Below the pieces are notes generated by a model. That model was not told the origin of the DNA and searched no databases. It saw nothing but the letters and a program-made list of their open reading frames with translations. Below are positions 32,508 to 41,286 of a stretch of 64,000 nt of DNA, piece after piece. Source of the stretch: Candidatus Margulisiibacteriota bacterium (GTDB taxonomy: Bacteria > Margulisbacteria > WOR-1 > O2-12-FULL-45-9 > XYB2-FULL-48-7). How positions within the stretch are numbered: the first letter of the stretch is position 1; each line of letters begins with the position of its first letter. The stretch is from contig JBAZTH010000003.1 in assembly GCA_041661965.1 (NCBI GenBank), forward strand, positions 267,162 through 331,161, in the 5' to 3' direction. Both the position numbers and the translations under genes were made by a program.

Positions 32508-32595
32508 CGGCCCTCTCCATCGAAGATGGACCTGCCTGCCGGCAGGCAGGGAGGGAGGGGGGACCAACCCGATGAAATCGGGTTGGTGGGAGAGG
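32508..32595 (+). repeat. Two-hairpin repeat, copy 3, interrupted by a palindrome
   Basis: Same layout as copy 2, including hairpin AACCCGAT/ATCGGGTT, but about 24 bp are inserted after ATGGA (position 32530). The insert begins with the 20-bp palindrome at 32531-32550. Flanking bases (TCAA-T/C-TCGGCCC) also match those of copy 2. Confidence 0.88.
32531..32550. repeat. 20-bp perfect palindrome, copy 2 (inserted)
   Basis: CCTGCCTGCC-GGCAGGCAGG, a perfect 10+10 palindrome inside repeat copy 3. The uninterrupted copy 2 shows the empty site, so this is an insertion. It is followed by GAGGGAGGGG, part of which may be duplicated target. Confidence 0.88.
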
Positions 32596-32634
32596 CATAA
32601 AATATAATTTGTGTTATAATAATCCATAAATCTT

Positions 32635-33618
32635 ATGACTAGAAAACGTGTTTTATCAGGAATTCAGCCGACCGGGAAACTCCACCTTGGTAACCTTATT
32701 GGAGCGGTGGAGAATTGGACCCGGCTTCAGGACCTGTACGACTGCTTCTTTTTTCTGGCCGATCTCCATGCTTTGACGACTGCTTACGCCGAAAGCGGTA
32801 AGATCCGCGACAATGTTAAACAGTTGACTATCGACCTATTATCCGCCGGGATCGACCCGGAAAAAGCGGTCCTTTTTCGTCAATCTGATGTACCGGAGCA
32901 TTCCGAGCTCCATCTAATCCTTTCAATGATCACGCCGCTTTCCTGGCTGGAACGTGTTCCGACCTATAAAGGGAAGATCGAAGAGATGAAAGAAAAAGAC
33001 CTGGGGACCTACGGTTTCCTCGGTTATCCGCTCCTTCAAGCGGCCGATATCCTGATCTACAAAGCGGACCTGGTCCCGGTCGGGGAAGACCAATTGCCGC
33101 ATCTGGAACTGACCCGGGAAGTCGCTCGGCGGTTCAATTTTCTCTATAAGGAAATATTCCCGGAGCCAAAAGATGAGCTGACCAACTTTCCGGTCCTCCC
33201 CGGGCTTGATGGCCGAAAGATGAGCAAGTCATATGGCAACACGATCGCCATCTCCGATTCGCCGGACGAGATCCGGAAAAAGATCGGGACGATGATCACC
33301 GATCCGGCTCGGATCAAAAAAGACGATCCGGGGCATCCCGAAGTTTGCCCGGTCTATTCATATTATAAGGTGTTTGCGAAAGAACGGATCGAGACCGTTG
33401 CCACGGAGTGCCGCGAAGCCAAGCGGGGGTGCGTTGCCTGTAAGAAAGAATTGGCCGAGGTTTTGGTGAAATATCTGGAGCCGATCCACGCCCGCCAGGC
33501 TATTTTCCAGCGCGATCATGAATTGGTCGCCGGAATTTTAGCCAACGGAGCGGAGCGGGCGCGGGTGGTCGCCGCTAAAACCCTGAAAGAAGCCAAACAG
33601 GTGGTGGGATTGATATGA
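32635..33618 (+). CDS. trpS: Tryptophanyl-tRNA synthetase
   Basis: 327 residues, the usual compact bacterial size. LSGIQPTGKLHLGNLIGA holds the HIGH-like motif and DGRKMSKSYGN the KMSKS loop; GEDQLPHLELTRE binds the substrates. A TATAAT box at 32615-32620 lies 14 nt upstream of ATG, giving a very short leader. It heads the operon trpS-scpA-scpB-dprA, with a 4-bp overlap with scpA. Confidence 0.95.
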   Translation: MTRKRVLSGIQPTGKLHLGNLIGAVENWTRLQDLYDCFFFLADLHALTTAYAESGKIRDNVKQLTIDLLSAGIDPEKAVLFRQSDVPEHSELHLILSMITPLSWLERVPTYKGKIEEMKEKDLGTYGFLGYPLLQAADILIYKADLVPVGEDQLPHLELTREVARRFNFLYKEIFPEPKDELTNFPVLPGLDGRKMSKSYGNTIAISDSPDEIRKKIGTMITDPARIKKDDPGHPEVCPVYSYYKVFAKERIETVATECREAKRGCVACKKELAEVLVKYLEPIHARQAIFQRDHELVAGILANGAERARVVAAKTLKEAKQVVGLI

Positions 33619-34385
33619 GCGAAGAAGCGCTTCTCAACCGGTCGACCGATTATCAGGTCAAGCTTGATGTCTATGAGGGGCCGTTCGATCTCCTTCTTAA
33701 AGCGATCGACGATGGCAAGCTGGAAGTGGGGACCGTTTCCATTAACCAGATCATCACGACCTATTTCGAATATTGGAAAACTTTTCGGCCGAGCCTGATT
33801 GCCGCCTCCGACTTTTTGTACATGGCCGCTTATTTGATCGACCTGAAGACCCGCGGGCTCCTGCCGGTCAGGCAAGTCGAAGGCGAAGCGGAGAATGATC
33901 TCCAGATCGAAGAGTCGCTGATCTCCCACATTCATGAGTATGCCGCTTACAAGCAGATTGCCAAGAGCCTGCGCCAGCGCAAAGAAGTTTTCGACAAGAT
34001 CTATTCCCGCCACGAAGGGGAGAAGGTTGAGAAAGATATCCAGCTGGTCGATATTTCACTGCGCGACCTGGTCGTCGCCTTCAAGAAAGTCTATGACGAT
34101 GCCGCCGAGCGCGATAATATTTTGTCGATCAAGGCGGAAGAGATCACGTTGGAAGACCGGATCATCGAGGTTCGAGACCTTTTGGCGAAGCGGCCGGGAG
34201 GGGTGCCGTTCGAAGAATTGTTCATCCGCAAGACCAGGCTGGAAGTGGTCGTGACATTTTTGGCGATCCTGGAATTAGCCAAACAGGGGAATCTGCAGAT
34301 CAAGCAAGACCGTCGTTTCGCGACAATTATGATATCATTGGGCGGAGATCGACCGGAAGGAGGGGATAGTGATGGAAACAGTTGA
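33615..34385 (+). CDS. scpA: Segregation and condensation protein A
   Basis: 256 residues. The N-terminal YQVKLDVYEGPFDLLLKAI is the diagnostic ScpA opening that binds the Smc neck, with IIxTYFEYW and the FLYMAAYLIDLKTRGLLP helix. A C-terminal winged-helix region (GGVPFEELFIRKTRLEVVVTFLAILEL) contacts the Smc head. Together with Smc and ScpB it compacts and separates chromosomes. The gene overlaps trpS (4 bp) and scpB. Confidence 0.94.
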   Translation: MSEEALLNRSTDYQVKLDVYEGPFDLLLKAIDDGKLEVGTVSINQIITTYFEYWKTFRPSLIAASDFLYMAAYLIDLKTRGLLPVRQVEGEAENDLQIEESLISHIHEYAAYKQIAKSLRQRKEVFDKIYSRHEGEKVEKDIQLVDISLRDLVVAFKKVYDDAAERDNILSIKAEEITLEDRIIEVRDLLAKRPGGVPFEELFIRKTRLEVVVTFLAILELAKQGNLQIKQDRRFATIMISLGGDRPEGGDSDGNS

Positions 34386-35016
34386 GAACCTTGGCAATAC
34401 GGTAGAAGCTGTCGAAAGCGTGACGCTCGATCCAGCCAGGATCAAAAACATTATTGAATCGGTTTTGTTCGTGGCCAGAAAGCCCTTGTCGGTTGAACAG
34501 TTGGAAGAAGTGCTTGAGCTTTCGCGCGATGTTTTCCAGCCGGTTTTAGACGAATTATTGGTTGAATACCAGTCTAAGGGGCTGACTATTTTTCCCGCCG
34601 CCGGCGGTTACCTGATGGGGACGATCCCGGACAATGCCGATTACGTGCAAAAGATTTTGCGTCCCAAGGTTGAAACAACTTTGACGCCGACCGCTCTGGA
34701 AACCTTGGCGATCATCGCTTACAAACAACCGGTGTCAAGGGGCGAAGTCGAACGGGTCCGGGGAGTCAATTCCGATTACGTTATGGATACGCTGATCTCC
34801 AAACGGTTGATCAAAGAAGCGGGGCGGAGCGAAGCGCTCGGCCATCCCTATCTTTACGTCACTTCCGACGACTTTTTGCGGCATTTCGGCCTGAAAGATA
34901 TTTCGGAGCTGCCGCCGCTGCCGTTTGATATTAACGAAGAACCGATCGATTACAAAGCGATCCTGCCGGAAGAACTTCCCCAGGAAGAAAGTAAGGAGGA
35001 GGCTACGACCCTTTAA
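34372..35016 (+). CDS. scpB: Segregation and condensation protein B
   Basis: 214 residues with two winged-helix domains. RIKNIIESVLFVARKPLSVEQLEEVL opens the first; LTPTALETLAIIAYKQPVSRGEVERVRGV is the family signature in the second. ScpB dimers stabilise ScpA on the Smc heads. A GTG one codon upstream (34369) is an alternative start. The start overlaps the end of scpA, which suggests coupled translation and matched dosage. Confidence 0.94.
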   Translation: METVENLGNTVEAVESVTLDPARIKNIIESVLFVARKPLSVEQLEEVLELSRDVFQPVLDELLVEYQSKGLTIFPAAGGYLMGTIPDNADYVQKILRPKVETTLTPTALETLAIIAYKQPVSRGEVERVRGVNSDYVMDTLISKRLIKEAGRSEALGHPYLYVTSDDFLRHFGLKDISELPPLPFDINEEPIDYKAILPEELPQEESKEEATTL

Positions 35017-35021
35017 ATCGT

Positions 35022-36035
35022 ATGTTGCGTTACTGGGTGGGGGCGAATTTGGTGGAGGGGGTTGGGCCGGTCAAGCTGAAAAAATTGCTTTCAGACGGTT
35101 CCATTAAAGCCGTTTGTGAAAAATTAAACGCCCCGCTGGATCTGGCCGATAAGGAAATCGCCGCCGCCCGCGCTAAAAATATCCAGCTGCTTGCTCTCGA
35201 CCAAGATAATTATCCACAATTGCTAAAACAAATCCACGATCCGCCGCCGGTCCTTTATCTCAAGGGTGAATTGCGGCCGACTGATCAATGCGCGGTCGCG
35301 ATTGTTGGGACCAGAAGAGCCTCAACTTATGGGTTGGAAACCGCCCGCCGATTGGCGGGCGAACTGGCTGGCCAAGGGATAACCGTAGTTTCCGGCCTGG
35401 CGATGGGGATCGATGCCGCCGCCCACGAAGGGGCGTTGACGGCTGGCGGCCGGACGATCGCGGTCCTGGGTGGCGGGGTCGACGATCCGCAACCGGTCTG
35501 TAACGCCGGGCTAGCCGTCCGTGTAGCAAAAAACGGCGCGCTGGTTTCCGAATATCCGCTCGGTTATCAGCCAAATATCTGGTCTTTTCCCCGGCGGAAC
35601 CGGATCATTTCCGGCTTGTCGCTGGCGGTGATCGTGGTTGAAGGGAGCGAGCAGAGCGGCGCGATGATCACCGCCCGGTTGGGTTTGGAACAGGGGCGGG
35701 AAGTAATGGCTGTCCCGGGGCGAATCGATTCCCCCTTGAGCCGCGGACCGCACTCTCTGCTTAAGGACGGCGCCAAATTAGTCGAAACCGTTGGCGATGT
35801 TTTGGAAGAATTAAATCTCGCTTCAGAGAAGACGCGGCCGTTGGTCGAACCGGCATATCAATTGACGATCGAAGAACAACGGATTGTCTCCGCTCTGGGA
35901 TCTGACCCCAAACATCTCGATCTCCTCGCGGCCGAGCTCTCTCTGCCGGGTCACCAATTGTCCGCCGCACTCCTGGCCCTGGAAATGAAAAAAGCGATCA
36001 AACAGCTCCCGGGACACTTTTACGTTATGCTATAA
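35022..36035 (+). CDS. dprA: DNA processing protein DprA
   Basis: 337 residues. After an N-terminal SAM/HhH-like region come the Rossmann-fold landmarks: AIVGTRRASTYGLETAR, VVSGLAMGIDAAAHEGAL, TIAVLGGGVD, FPRRNRIISGLS, VVEGSEQSGAMITARLGLEQGREVMAVPG and GPHSLLKDGAKLV. It loads RecA onto incoming single-stranded DNA during natural transformation and also acts in repair. Together with comF (62074) it suggests at least part of a competence system. A C-terminal winged-helix region is present. Confidence 0.94.
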   Translation: MLRYWVGANLVEGVGPVKLKKLLSDGSIKAVCEKLNAPLDLADKEIAAARAKNIQLLALDQDNYPQLLKQIHDPPPVLYLKGELRPTDQCAVAIVGTRRASTYGLETARRLAGELAGQGITVVSGLAMGIDAAAHEGALTAGGRTIAVLGGGVDDPQPVCNAGLAVRVAKNGALVSEYPLGYQPNIWSFPRRNRIISGLSLAVIVVEGSEQSGAMITARLGLEQGREVMAVPGRIDSPLSRGPHSLLKDGAKLVETVGDVLEELNLASEKTRPLVEPAYQLTIEEQRIVSALGSDPKHLDLLAAELSLPGHQLSAALLALEMKKAIKQLPGHFYVML

Positions 36036-36133
36036 TAAAACAATGTAGGGGCTCGGCGATCTGGCGCGCTTTAATCCTTCGATTATGAGCTCTAGATTCC
36101 CTAGTCCGGCAAATCAATCAGGGAGCACTCATC
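36032..36133 (+). promoter_or_regulatory. Candidate structured leader RNA upstream of a metal-transport operon
   Basis: A TATAAT box begins within the last codons of dprA, giving a leader of about 90 nt. TAGGG (36046-36050) can pair with CCCTA (36099-36103), enclosing GCTC/GAGC and TAATC-CTTC-GATTA. The same segment, TCCCT (36098-36102), can instead pair with AGGGA (36120-36124), which is the Shine-Dalgarno sequence 8-9 nt before ATG 36134. Two exclusive folds, one hiding the ribosome-binding site, form a riboswitch-like layout. I do not recognise a known class (it is not a clear yybP-ykoY, M-box or fluoride motif). Confidence 0.5.
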
Positions 36134-37390
36134 ATGGTTTTATTTTCCGAGATGTTTGCTTCTGAACTCATTGGCATTCCGGTTGTCGATCGGGTTCAGG
36201 AGAACATTGGCAAAGTAAAAGATATCCTCATCACGCTGGGCGAAGCTTTCCCTAAGGTCGCGGGACTTCTAATTATTACTCTGGACGGGAAAGAAAAAAT
36301 CCTGCTGATCGGGGAGATCGACCTCATCGGCCGCCGCTTCGTCTCCACCCGCAACCCCAAAGGGCAGGTCGCCCTGGCTTCCAAACGAGACGGCGAGGTC
36401 ATGCTGATGCAGGACATCGTCGACAAACAGATCGTTGACTTGGAAGGGGCCCGGGTCATTCGCGTTAACGACCTGAAACTGGCCAAGATGAACCAGGATG
36501 TCCGCCTGATCGGGGCCGACGTCGGAGTGCGCGGGATGTTCCGTCGCCTGGGGCTCGAAGGGCTGGTCAATTGGTTCACTTCATTCTTCCATCACCAGGT
36601 CCCGGAAAGCCTGATCGGTTGGGACCATGTCCAGTGGCTGGCCGGCGGCAAGATCACCATCCCGAGCAAAACGATCTCCGACCTCCATCCGGCCGACGTC
36701 GCCCAGATCATTTCCCAGCTCCATGTCGACGAAAAAACCGCGATCTTTTCCGAACTGGCCGATAAGACCGCGGCCGAAGCGCTCCATGAACTGGAGCCGA
36801 TGCTCGGCGCGATCATCATTGCCAATATCGATACTAAAAAAGCGCTCGGCGTCCTGGAAAAGATGCCGGTCGACGAAGCGGCCGACATCATCGGCGACCT
36901 GACCGAAGACAAAGCCCAGGAACTCCTCCGGCTGATGAAAGTTGCAAAGGCGGGGAAGATCCGCGAGCTGCTGAAGCACCATGATGAAACTGCCGGCGGC
37001 TTGATGAACACCGAATTTATTACCTTCCCGCAGGACCTGACCGTTGAGCAGACCATTCTTCGGCTCCGGGAGATGGCGCCGGAAGCGGAAACTATTTATT
37101 ACCTTTATGTCGTCGACGAACAACAGCGACTGCTCGGGATCTTAAGCCTGCGCAAACTGATCGTTTCTCCGCCGGCCACAATGATCAAGGGCATCATGCT
37201 CAAGGATTTCGTGACCCTCTCGCCGGAAATGAAGGAGCGGGAAACGGCCGATATCTTTTCCAAATATAATCTGCTGGCGGTTCCGGTCGTTGATGAAGAG
37301 AAGCGGATTCTGGGGATCGTGACGATTGATGACGTCGTCGATTATATCCTCCCGCCTGTTTCCAGACGGAAACGCCAGAGGATCGGATGA
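36134..37390 (+). CDS. PRC-barrel / MgtE-N / CBS domain protein
   Basis: 418 residues: PRC-barrel-like N-terminus (about 1-100, IGIPVVDRVQENIGKVKDI), MgtE N-terminal helical domain (about 180-280, LHPADVAQIISQL, MPVDEAADIIGDL, LLKHHDETAGGLMNTEFI), then two CBS domains (about 285-410). The MgtE transmembrane part is missing. MgtE-N and CBS domains sense Mg2+ in the MgtE channel, so this looks like a soluble regulatory subunit. It overlaps the Nramp-like transporter gene by 4 bp, which suggests that it gates or senses for that transporter. Confidence 0.88.
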   Translation: MVLFSEMFASELIGIPVVDRVQENIGKVKDILITLGEAFPKVAGLLIITLDGKEKILLIGEIDLIGRRFVSTRNPKGQVALASKRDGEVMLMQDIVDKQIVDLEGARVIRVNDLKLAKMNQDVRLIGADVGVRGMFRRLGLEGLVNWFTSFFHHQVPESLIGWDHVQWLAGGKITIPSKTISDLHPADVAQIISQLHVDEKTAIFSELADKTAAEALHELEPMLGAIIIANIDTKKALGVLEKMPVDEAADIIGDLTEDKAQELLRLMKVAKAGKIRELLKHHDETAGGLMNTEFITFPQDLTVEQTILRLREMAPEAETIYYLYVVDEQQRLLGILSLRKLIVSPPATMIKGIMLKDFVTLSPEMKERETADIFSKYNLLAVPVVDEEKRILGIVTIDDVVDYILPPVSRRKRQRIG

Positions 37391-38613
37391 AATACTGGAA
37401 GCTCCGTTGGCTGATGTTCCTCTCGGTCGTTGGGCCGGGGATCATTACCGGGACCGCCGATAACGACGCCGGCGGTGTCGCGACCTATTCGATCGCCGGG
37501 GCGCATTTCGGCTATTCGATGCTCTGGATCTTGATCCTGATCACCTTTATGCTTTACGTTACCCAGGAGATGGGGATGCGGTTAGGTGTGGTGACCGGGA
37601 AGGGGCTGGCCGATCTGATCCGGGAAAAGCTAGGCCTTAAGACCGCTTTGATCCTGATGGTCCTGGTCTTTGTCGCCAACTTTTCCAACATCCTGGCCGA
37701 TGTTTCCGGGATCGCCGCGGTCGCCGATATCTATAGCATCCCTCGCTTCCTTTTCGTTCCATTCTTCACCTTGTTGATCTACTATATAATTGTAAGAGGA
37801 AGTTTTAATTTTGTGCAGAATATTTTCCTGACCTCTTGTCTCCTGTTCTTCTGTTACATCGTTAACGGTTTTATCGCCCGGCCCGATATCCCGGCGATGC
37901 TACGCGGGAGCTTTGTCCCGACGCTGCCGATGAACCGCGAGTTTATTTTCACCGCCACCGCCCTGATCGGAACGACCCTGACCGTTTGGGGGCAATTTTT
38001 TGTCCAGTCGTATTTCGTTGACAAAGGGGTAGGGAAGAAACACCTGAAAAGCGCCCGGTTGGACGTCCTTTTCGGCGCTTTCTGGACCGATCTGGTCGCT
38101 TATTTCATTATCATTTCCTGCGCCGCGACTTTGTTCGTCAACGGGGTCAGGGTCGAGAGCGCGGTCGATGCCGCCCGCTCTCTGGCCCCATTCTTGGGGG
38201 AATTCGCCAAACATCTTTTCGCCTGGGGCTTGCTTAACGCTTCACTTTTGGGGGTTTGCGTCATCTCCATGGGGACCGCTTACGCGATTACCGAAGTGCT
38301 AGGGACGGAGCGGAAGGTCAACGCTTCTTTTCGGGAGGCGCCGCTTTTTTATTCGATCATTGGTTTTTGCATCTTGCTCTGCACTTTGCTGGTCATGATC
38401 CCCAACCTGCCGATTATCTTCATCCTGACCGCTTCTCAAGCCTTGAACACGGTCATTTTGCCGGTCATCTTTGTTGTTATTCTCGGCCTGATCAATGATA
38501 AGAAGCTGATGGGGAACCACGTCAATGGCCATATTTTTAACGCGATCGCCTGGCTGACGATCGTTTGCTTTACCGTTATTTCCCTGATAATGCTCTATTT
38601 GACCTTCTTTTAA
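37387..38613 (+). CDS. Divergent Nramp-family divalent metal transporter
   Basis: 408 residues with about 11 membrane helices. It opens with GPGIITGTADNDAGGVATYS, aligning with the Nramp TM1 region, but the canonical D-P-G-N reads D-A-G-G. The TM6 M-P-H-N region reads T-V-W-G (TTLTVWGQFFVQS). The Asn and Met ligands that select Mn2+ and Fe2+ are thus lost. Nramp-related magnesium transporters show comparable changes, and the coupled MgtE-N/CBS gene upstream points the same way, so Mg2+ import is my inference. Classical Mn2+ transport cannot be excluded. Confidence 0.85.
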   Translation: MKYWKLRWLMFLSVVGPGIITGTADNDAGGVATYSIAGAHFGYSMLWILILITFMLYVTQEMGMRLGVVTGKGLADLIREKLGLKTALILMVLVFVANFSNILADVSGIAAVADIYSIPRFLFVPFFTLLIYYIIVRGSFNFVQNIFLTSCLLFFCYIVNGFIARPDIPAMLRGSFVPTLPMNREFIFTATALIGTTLTVWGQFFVQSYFVDKGVGKKHLKSARLDVLFGAFWTDLVAYFIIISCAATLFVNGVRVESAVDAARSLAPFLGEFAKHLFAWGLLNASLLGVCVISMGTAYAITEVLGTERKVNASFREAPLFYSIIGFCILLCTLLVMIPNLPIIFILTASQALNTVILPVIFVVILGLINDKKLMGNHVNGHIFNAIAWLTIVCFTVISLIMLYLTFF

Positions 38614-38634
38614 TTCCATGGTAACATTCGTCGC

Positions 38635-39978
38635 ATGTTCAAAAAAATACTGATCGCTAATCGTGGCGAGATCGCGGTCCGGATTATCCGGGCGGCCAAA
38701 GAGATGGGGATCAAGACCGTGGCGGTTTATTCCGAAGCGGACAAGGATTCCCTTCACGTCAAGATCGCCGACGAATCGTATTGCATCGGTCCAGCGTCCC
38801 CGACCCAGAGCTATCTCAATATCCCCAGCATTATTAGCGTCGCCGAGGTTTCTGGCGCCGAAGCGATCCATCCTGGCTACGGCTTCCTGGCCGAGAATTC
38901 CAAGTTTGCCGAGATCTGCGCCGCCAATAAGATCGTCTTTATCGGTCCCGATCCCGAAGCGATGGACAAAATGGGGGACAAGGCGACCGCGAAAAAGACC
39001 ATGGCCAAGGCCAACGTGCCGGTCGTCCCCGGCTCTGACGGGACGATCTCCGACGAAGGGGAAGCCCAGCGGGTGGCCGACAAGATCGGTTTCCCGATCG
39101 CCATCAAAGCGACTGCCGGCGGTGGCGGTCGGGGATTGCGCATTTGCCTCGACCCCAAAGATTTTCTCCACCTGATGCGGACCGCCAAAACGGAGGCGGG
39201 AGCGGCGTTCGGCAATCCGGAAGTATATCTCGAACGGTTCATCGAAGAGCCGCGCCATATCGAAGTCCAGATCCTGGCCGATAAGCACGGCAATGTCGTT
39301 TATCTTGGCGAGCGCGATTGTTCCATCCAGCGGCGGCACCAGAAGCTGGTCGAAGAATCACTTTCGCCGGTCGTCGACGAGCGGACCCGCAAAAAACTGG
39401 GAGAGGCCTCCGTCCGGGCGGCCAAAGCGGTCGGTTACCACAGCGCCGGGACGATCGAATACCTTTTCGATAAGAAGGGGAATTTCTATTTTATGGAGAT
39501 GAACACCCGCGTTCAGGTCGAGCACCCGGTGACCGAAATGATCACCAGCATCGACATCATCAAAGAGCAGATCATGATCGCGGCCGGTGAACGGTTAACG
39601 TTCCGCCAGAGCGATATCAAATTCCAGGGGCACGCCATTGAATGCCGGATCAACGCCGAAGACCATACCCGCAATTTCATGCCGAGCCCGGGTGAGATTC
39701 GGGTCTATCACGCGCCGGGAGGGCCGGGGATCCGGGTCGATAGCCACGCTTATTCCGGTTACTTCATCCAGCCGCATTACGATTCACTGATCGCTAAGTT
39801 AATTGCCTGGGGTAAAACCAGAGCCGAAGCGATTTCGCGGATGGAGCGGGCGTTAGACGAGTACGTTATTGACGGGATCCACACTACCATCCCATTCCAC
39901 CTCAAAGTTCTCCGCAACGAAGCCTTCAAGCGGGGGGATGTCACCACCAAGTTCATCGAAGAGCATTTCGGGAGTTAA
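38635..39978 (+). CDS. accC: Biotin carboxylase subunit of acetyl-CoA carboxylase
   Basis: 447 residues, standard AccC length. FKKILIANRGEIAVRIIRAA opens the biotin carboxylase domain; IHPGYGFLAEN, KATAGGGGRGLR (ATP-grasp lid), GERDCSIQRRHQKL and EMNTRVQVEHPVTE follow. It carboxylates biotin on the carrier protein AccB. No accB lies next to it, unlike in most bacteria, and it lacks a fused biotinyl domain, so it could also serve pyruvate or propionyl-CoA carboxylases of the split type. A TAACAT box 7 nt before ATG may be its promoter. Confidence 0.9.
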   Translation: MFKKILIANRGEIAVRIIRAAKEMGIKTVAVYSEADKDSLHVKIADESYCIGPASPTQSYLNIPSIISVAEVSGAEAIHPGYGFLAENSKFAEICAANKIVFIGPDPEAMDKMGDKATAKKTMAKANVPVVPGSDGTISDEGEAQRVADKIGFPIAIKATAGGGGRGLRICLDPKDFLHLMRTAKTEAGAAFGNPEVYLERFIEEPRHIEVQILADKHGNVVYLGERDCSIQRRHQKLVEESLSPVVDERTRKKLGEASVRAAKAVGYHSAGTIEYLFDKKGNFYFMEMNTRVQVEHPVTEMITSIDIIKEQIMIAAGERLTFRQSDIKFQGHAIECRINAEDHTRNFMPSPGEIRVYHAPGGPGIRVDSHAYSGYFIQPHYDSLIAKLIAWGKTRAEAISRMERALDEYVIDGIHTTIPFHLKVLRNEAFKRGDVTTKFIEEHFGS

Positions 39979-41177
39979 ACGCTTCTTTTTCCTTCTGCCG
40001 TTTCTTCTACACCCGCTTCAACTTCAACGACTTCCTGCACCGGTGCGGGCGGTTCAGAAACTCTTTTTCTTGAATCACCAGATGATAGTGATTCAGCAAC
40101 TCTTGTCCTGGCCTTATCAACGGCTGGCAACTCTGCCGGTAGCTGCTCTGGCGAATTGTCGGATTTTTTTGCCAGCAATTTCAGCTCCTTTATAATTTTC
40201 ATCGCCAAGTCCCGGTCAAAATCTTTGATTGAAAAAAGGATGCGGTTTTTATCTTCCTTTTTAACTTTGCTCAATAAGCGGGCAATTTCGTTTGGAGTTG
40301 CCCCATTAATTGCAGCTTTCAAACTAGCATCACGGGCATTCATTAGTCGTTCAAGCCGTGTCACACAGTAAGCCATCACACTACTTAAAACGGTCATGGC
40401 GGCGAAACAGGCCCAAAATATGATGGCTCCTGTTGCTATACTGGCGTTGATCATTAACCCTGAGAAAATAACTGACATTAACGATAAGCTGGAGAGCAAC
40501 GCTCCAAGAGCCATTACTCTGGCCTGTTTAATAGTTTTATTCTCGCTTGCCAAAAAATCATTAAACCTGTTCTCTATCCGTGGAGTGACAGCGGATACCT
40601 CTTCATTGCTTTTAACCCTGACTAGCGCTGTTTCCGGGGAAACCACTTCAACCGCCGGGCTCGGCGCGGCAAATAATGCTTGAATCGCTTCGGTGACATT
40701 GGCGGGAGAGATTTCAATCTTGACTTCCAATAATCTGGCTTTATTGCTGTTAGCGATGCCGCTTAAGCGGAAAAAGAGACTGCCGTCGCTAGTCATTTCA
40801 TGCGGAGCGCTTAATAGCCTCGTGATTTGTCCGGTGGCTTTATCCCTGACGGCGAGATCGTTGCCCAAGCTTAAGTCGTTGATAATAAAACCGCCGTCAA
40901 AAGGAGTGATAATTGCGTGCAGATCGTCAATTTTGCTGTCAATGATTCTAATATCGCTTTCTTTTGAACTGCCGATAGTGATCTGCCGGCCTCTGGGGAT
41001 ATATAATGTTGAGCCGTTAAAACGGAGCAGGCCAGCAACGTCGGCCGCCGGCTGGAGCAAGCCGCGCTTAACTTCGAAGCTTAATTTCCCGCCGCCGTGA
41101 ATTAGTGAAGTGGTGTGGCTGGTGTAGCCGATCCTGATCTCTCTTTTGATTGCCTGATAGGTTCTGGAAATAGTCAT
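39975..41177 (-). CDS. FHA-domain membrane protein
   Basis: 400 residues. An FHA-like domain lies at about 50-130: LYIPRGRQITIGSSKESDIRI, DLHAIITPFDGGFIINDLSLGN. Two membrane helices follow near 235-285 (LGALLSSLSLMSVIFSGLMI and ATGAIIFWACFAAMTVLSSV), then a charged helical tail (NEIARLLSKVKKEDKNRILFS) and a Pro/Glu/Val-rich C-terminus. FHA domains bind phosphothreonine, so the protein probably recruits kinase substrates at the membrane. No Ser/Thr kinase is in this window. It converges on accC with a 4-bp overlap. Confidence 0.75.
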   Translation of the reverse strand: MTISRTYQAIKREIRIGYTSHTTSLIHGGGKLSFEVKRGLLQPAADVAGLLRFNGSTLYIPRGRQITIGSSKESDIRIIDSKIDDLHAIITPFDGGFIINDLSLGNDLAVRDKATGQITRLLSAPHEMTSDGSLFFRLSGIANSNKARLLEVKIEISPANVTEAIQALFAAPSPAVEVVSPETALVRVKSNEEVSAVTPRIENRFNDFLASENKTIKQARVMALGALLSSLSLMSVIFSGLMINASIATGAIIFWACFAAMTVLSSVMAYCVTRLERLMNARDASLKAAINGATPNEIARLLSKVKKEDKNRILFSIKDFDRDLAMKIIKELKLLAKKSDNSPEQLPAELPAVDKARTRVAESLSSGDSRKRVSEPPAPVQEVVEVEAGVEETAEGKRSV

Positions 41178-41274
41178 TTATACTCTGCTCCTTGTTAGCT
41201 CTTAGCTATATTGGGTCGCCGAACCCTTACTAAACTATCTCGTCTCATTTCTTGGCAAATTTCAGGGCGGGTGA

Positions 41275-41280
41275 TATACT
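41275..41280 (+). promoter_or_regulatory. -10 box of nusB, apparently leaderless
   Basis: TATACT, then 6 nt (GAACAT), then ATG at 41287. Confidence 0.65.
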
Positions 41281-41286
41281 GAACAT

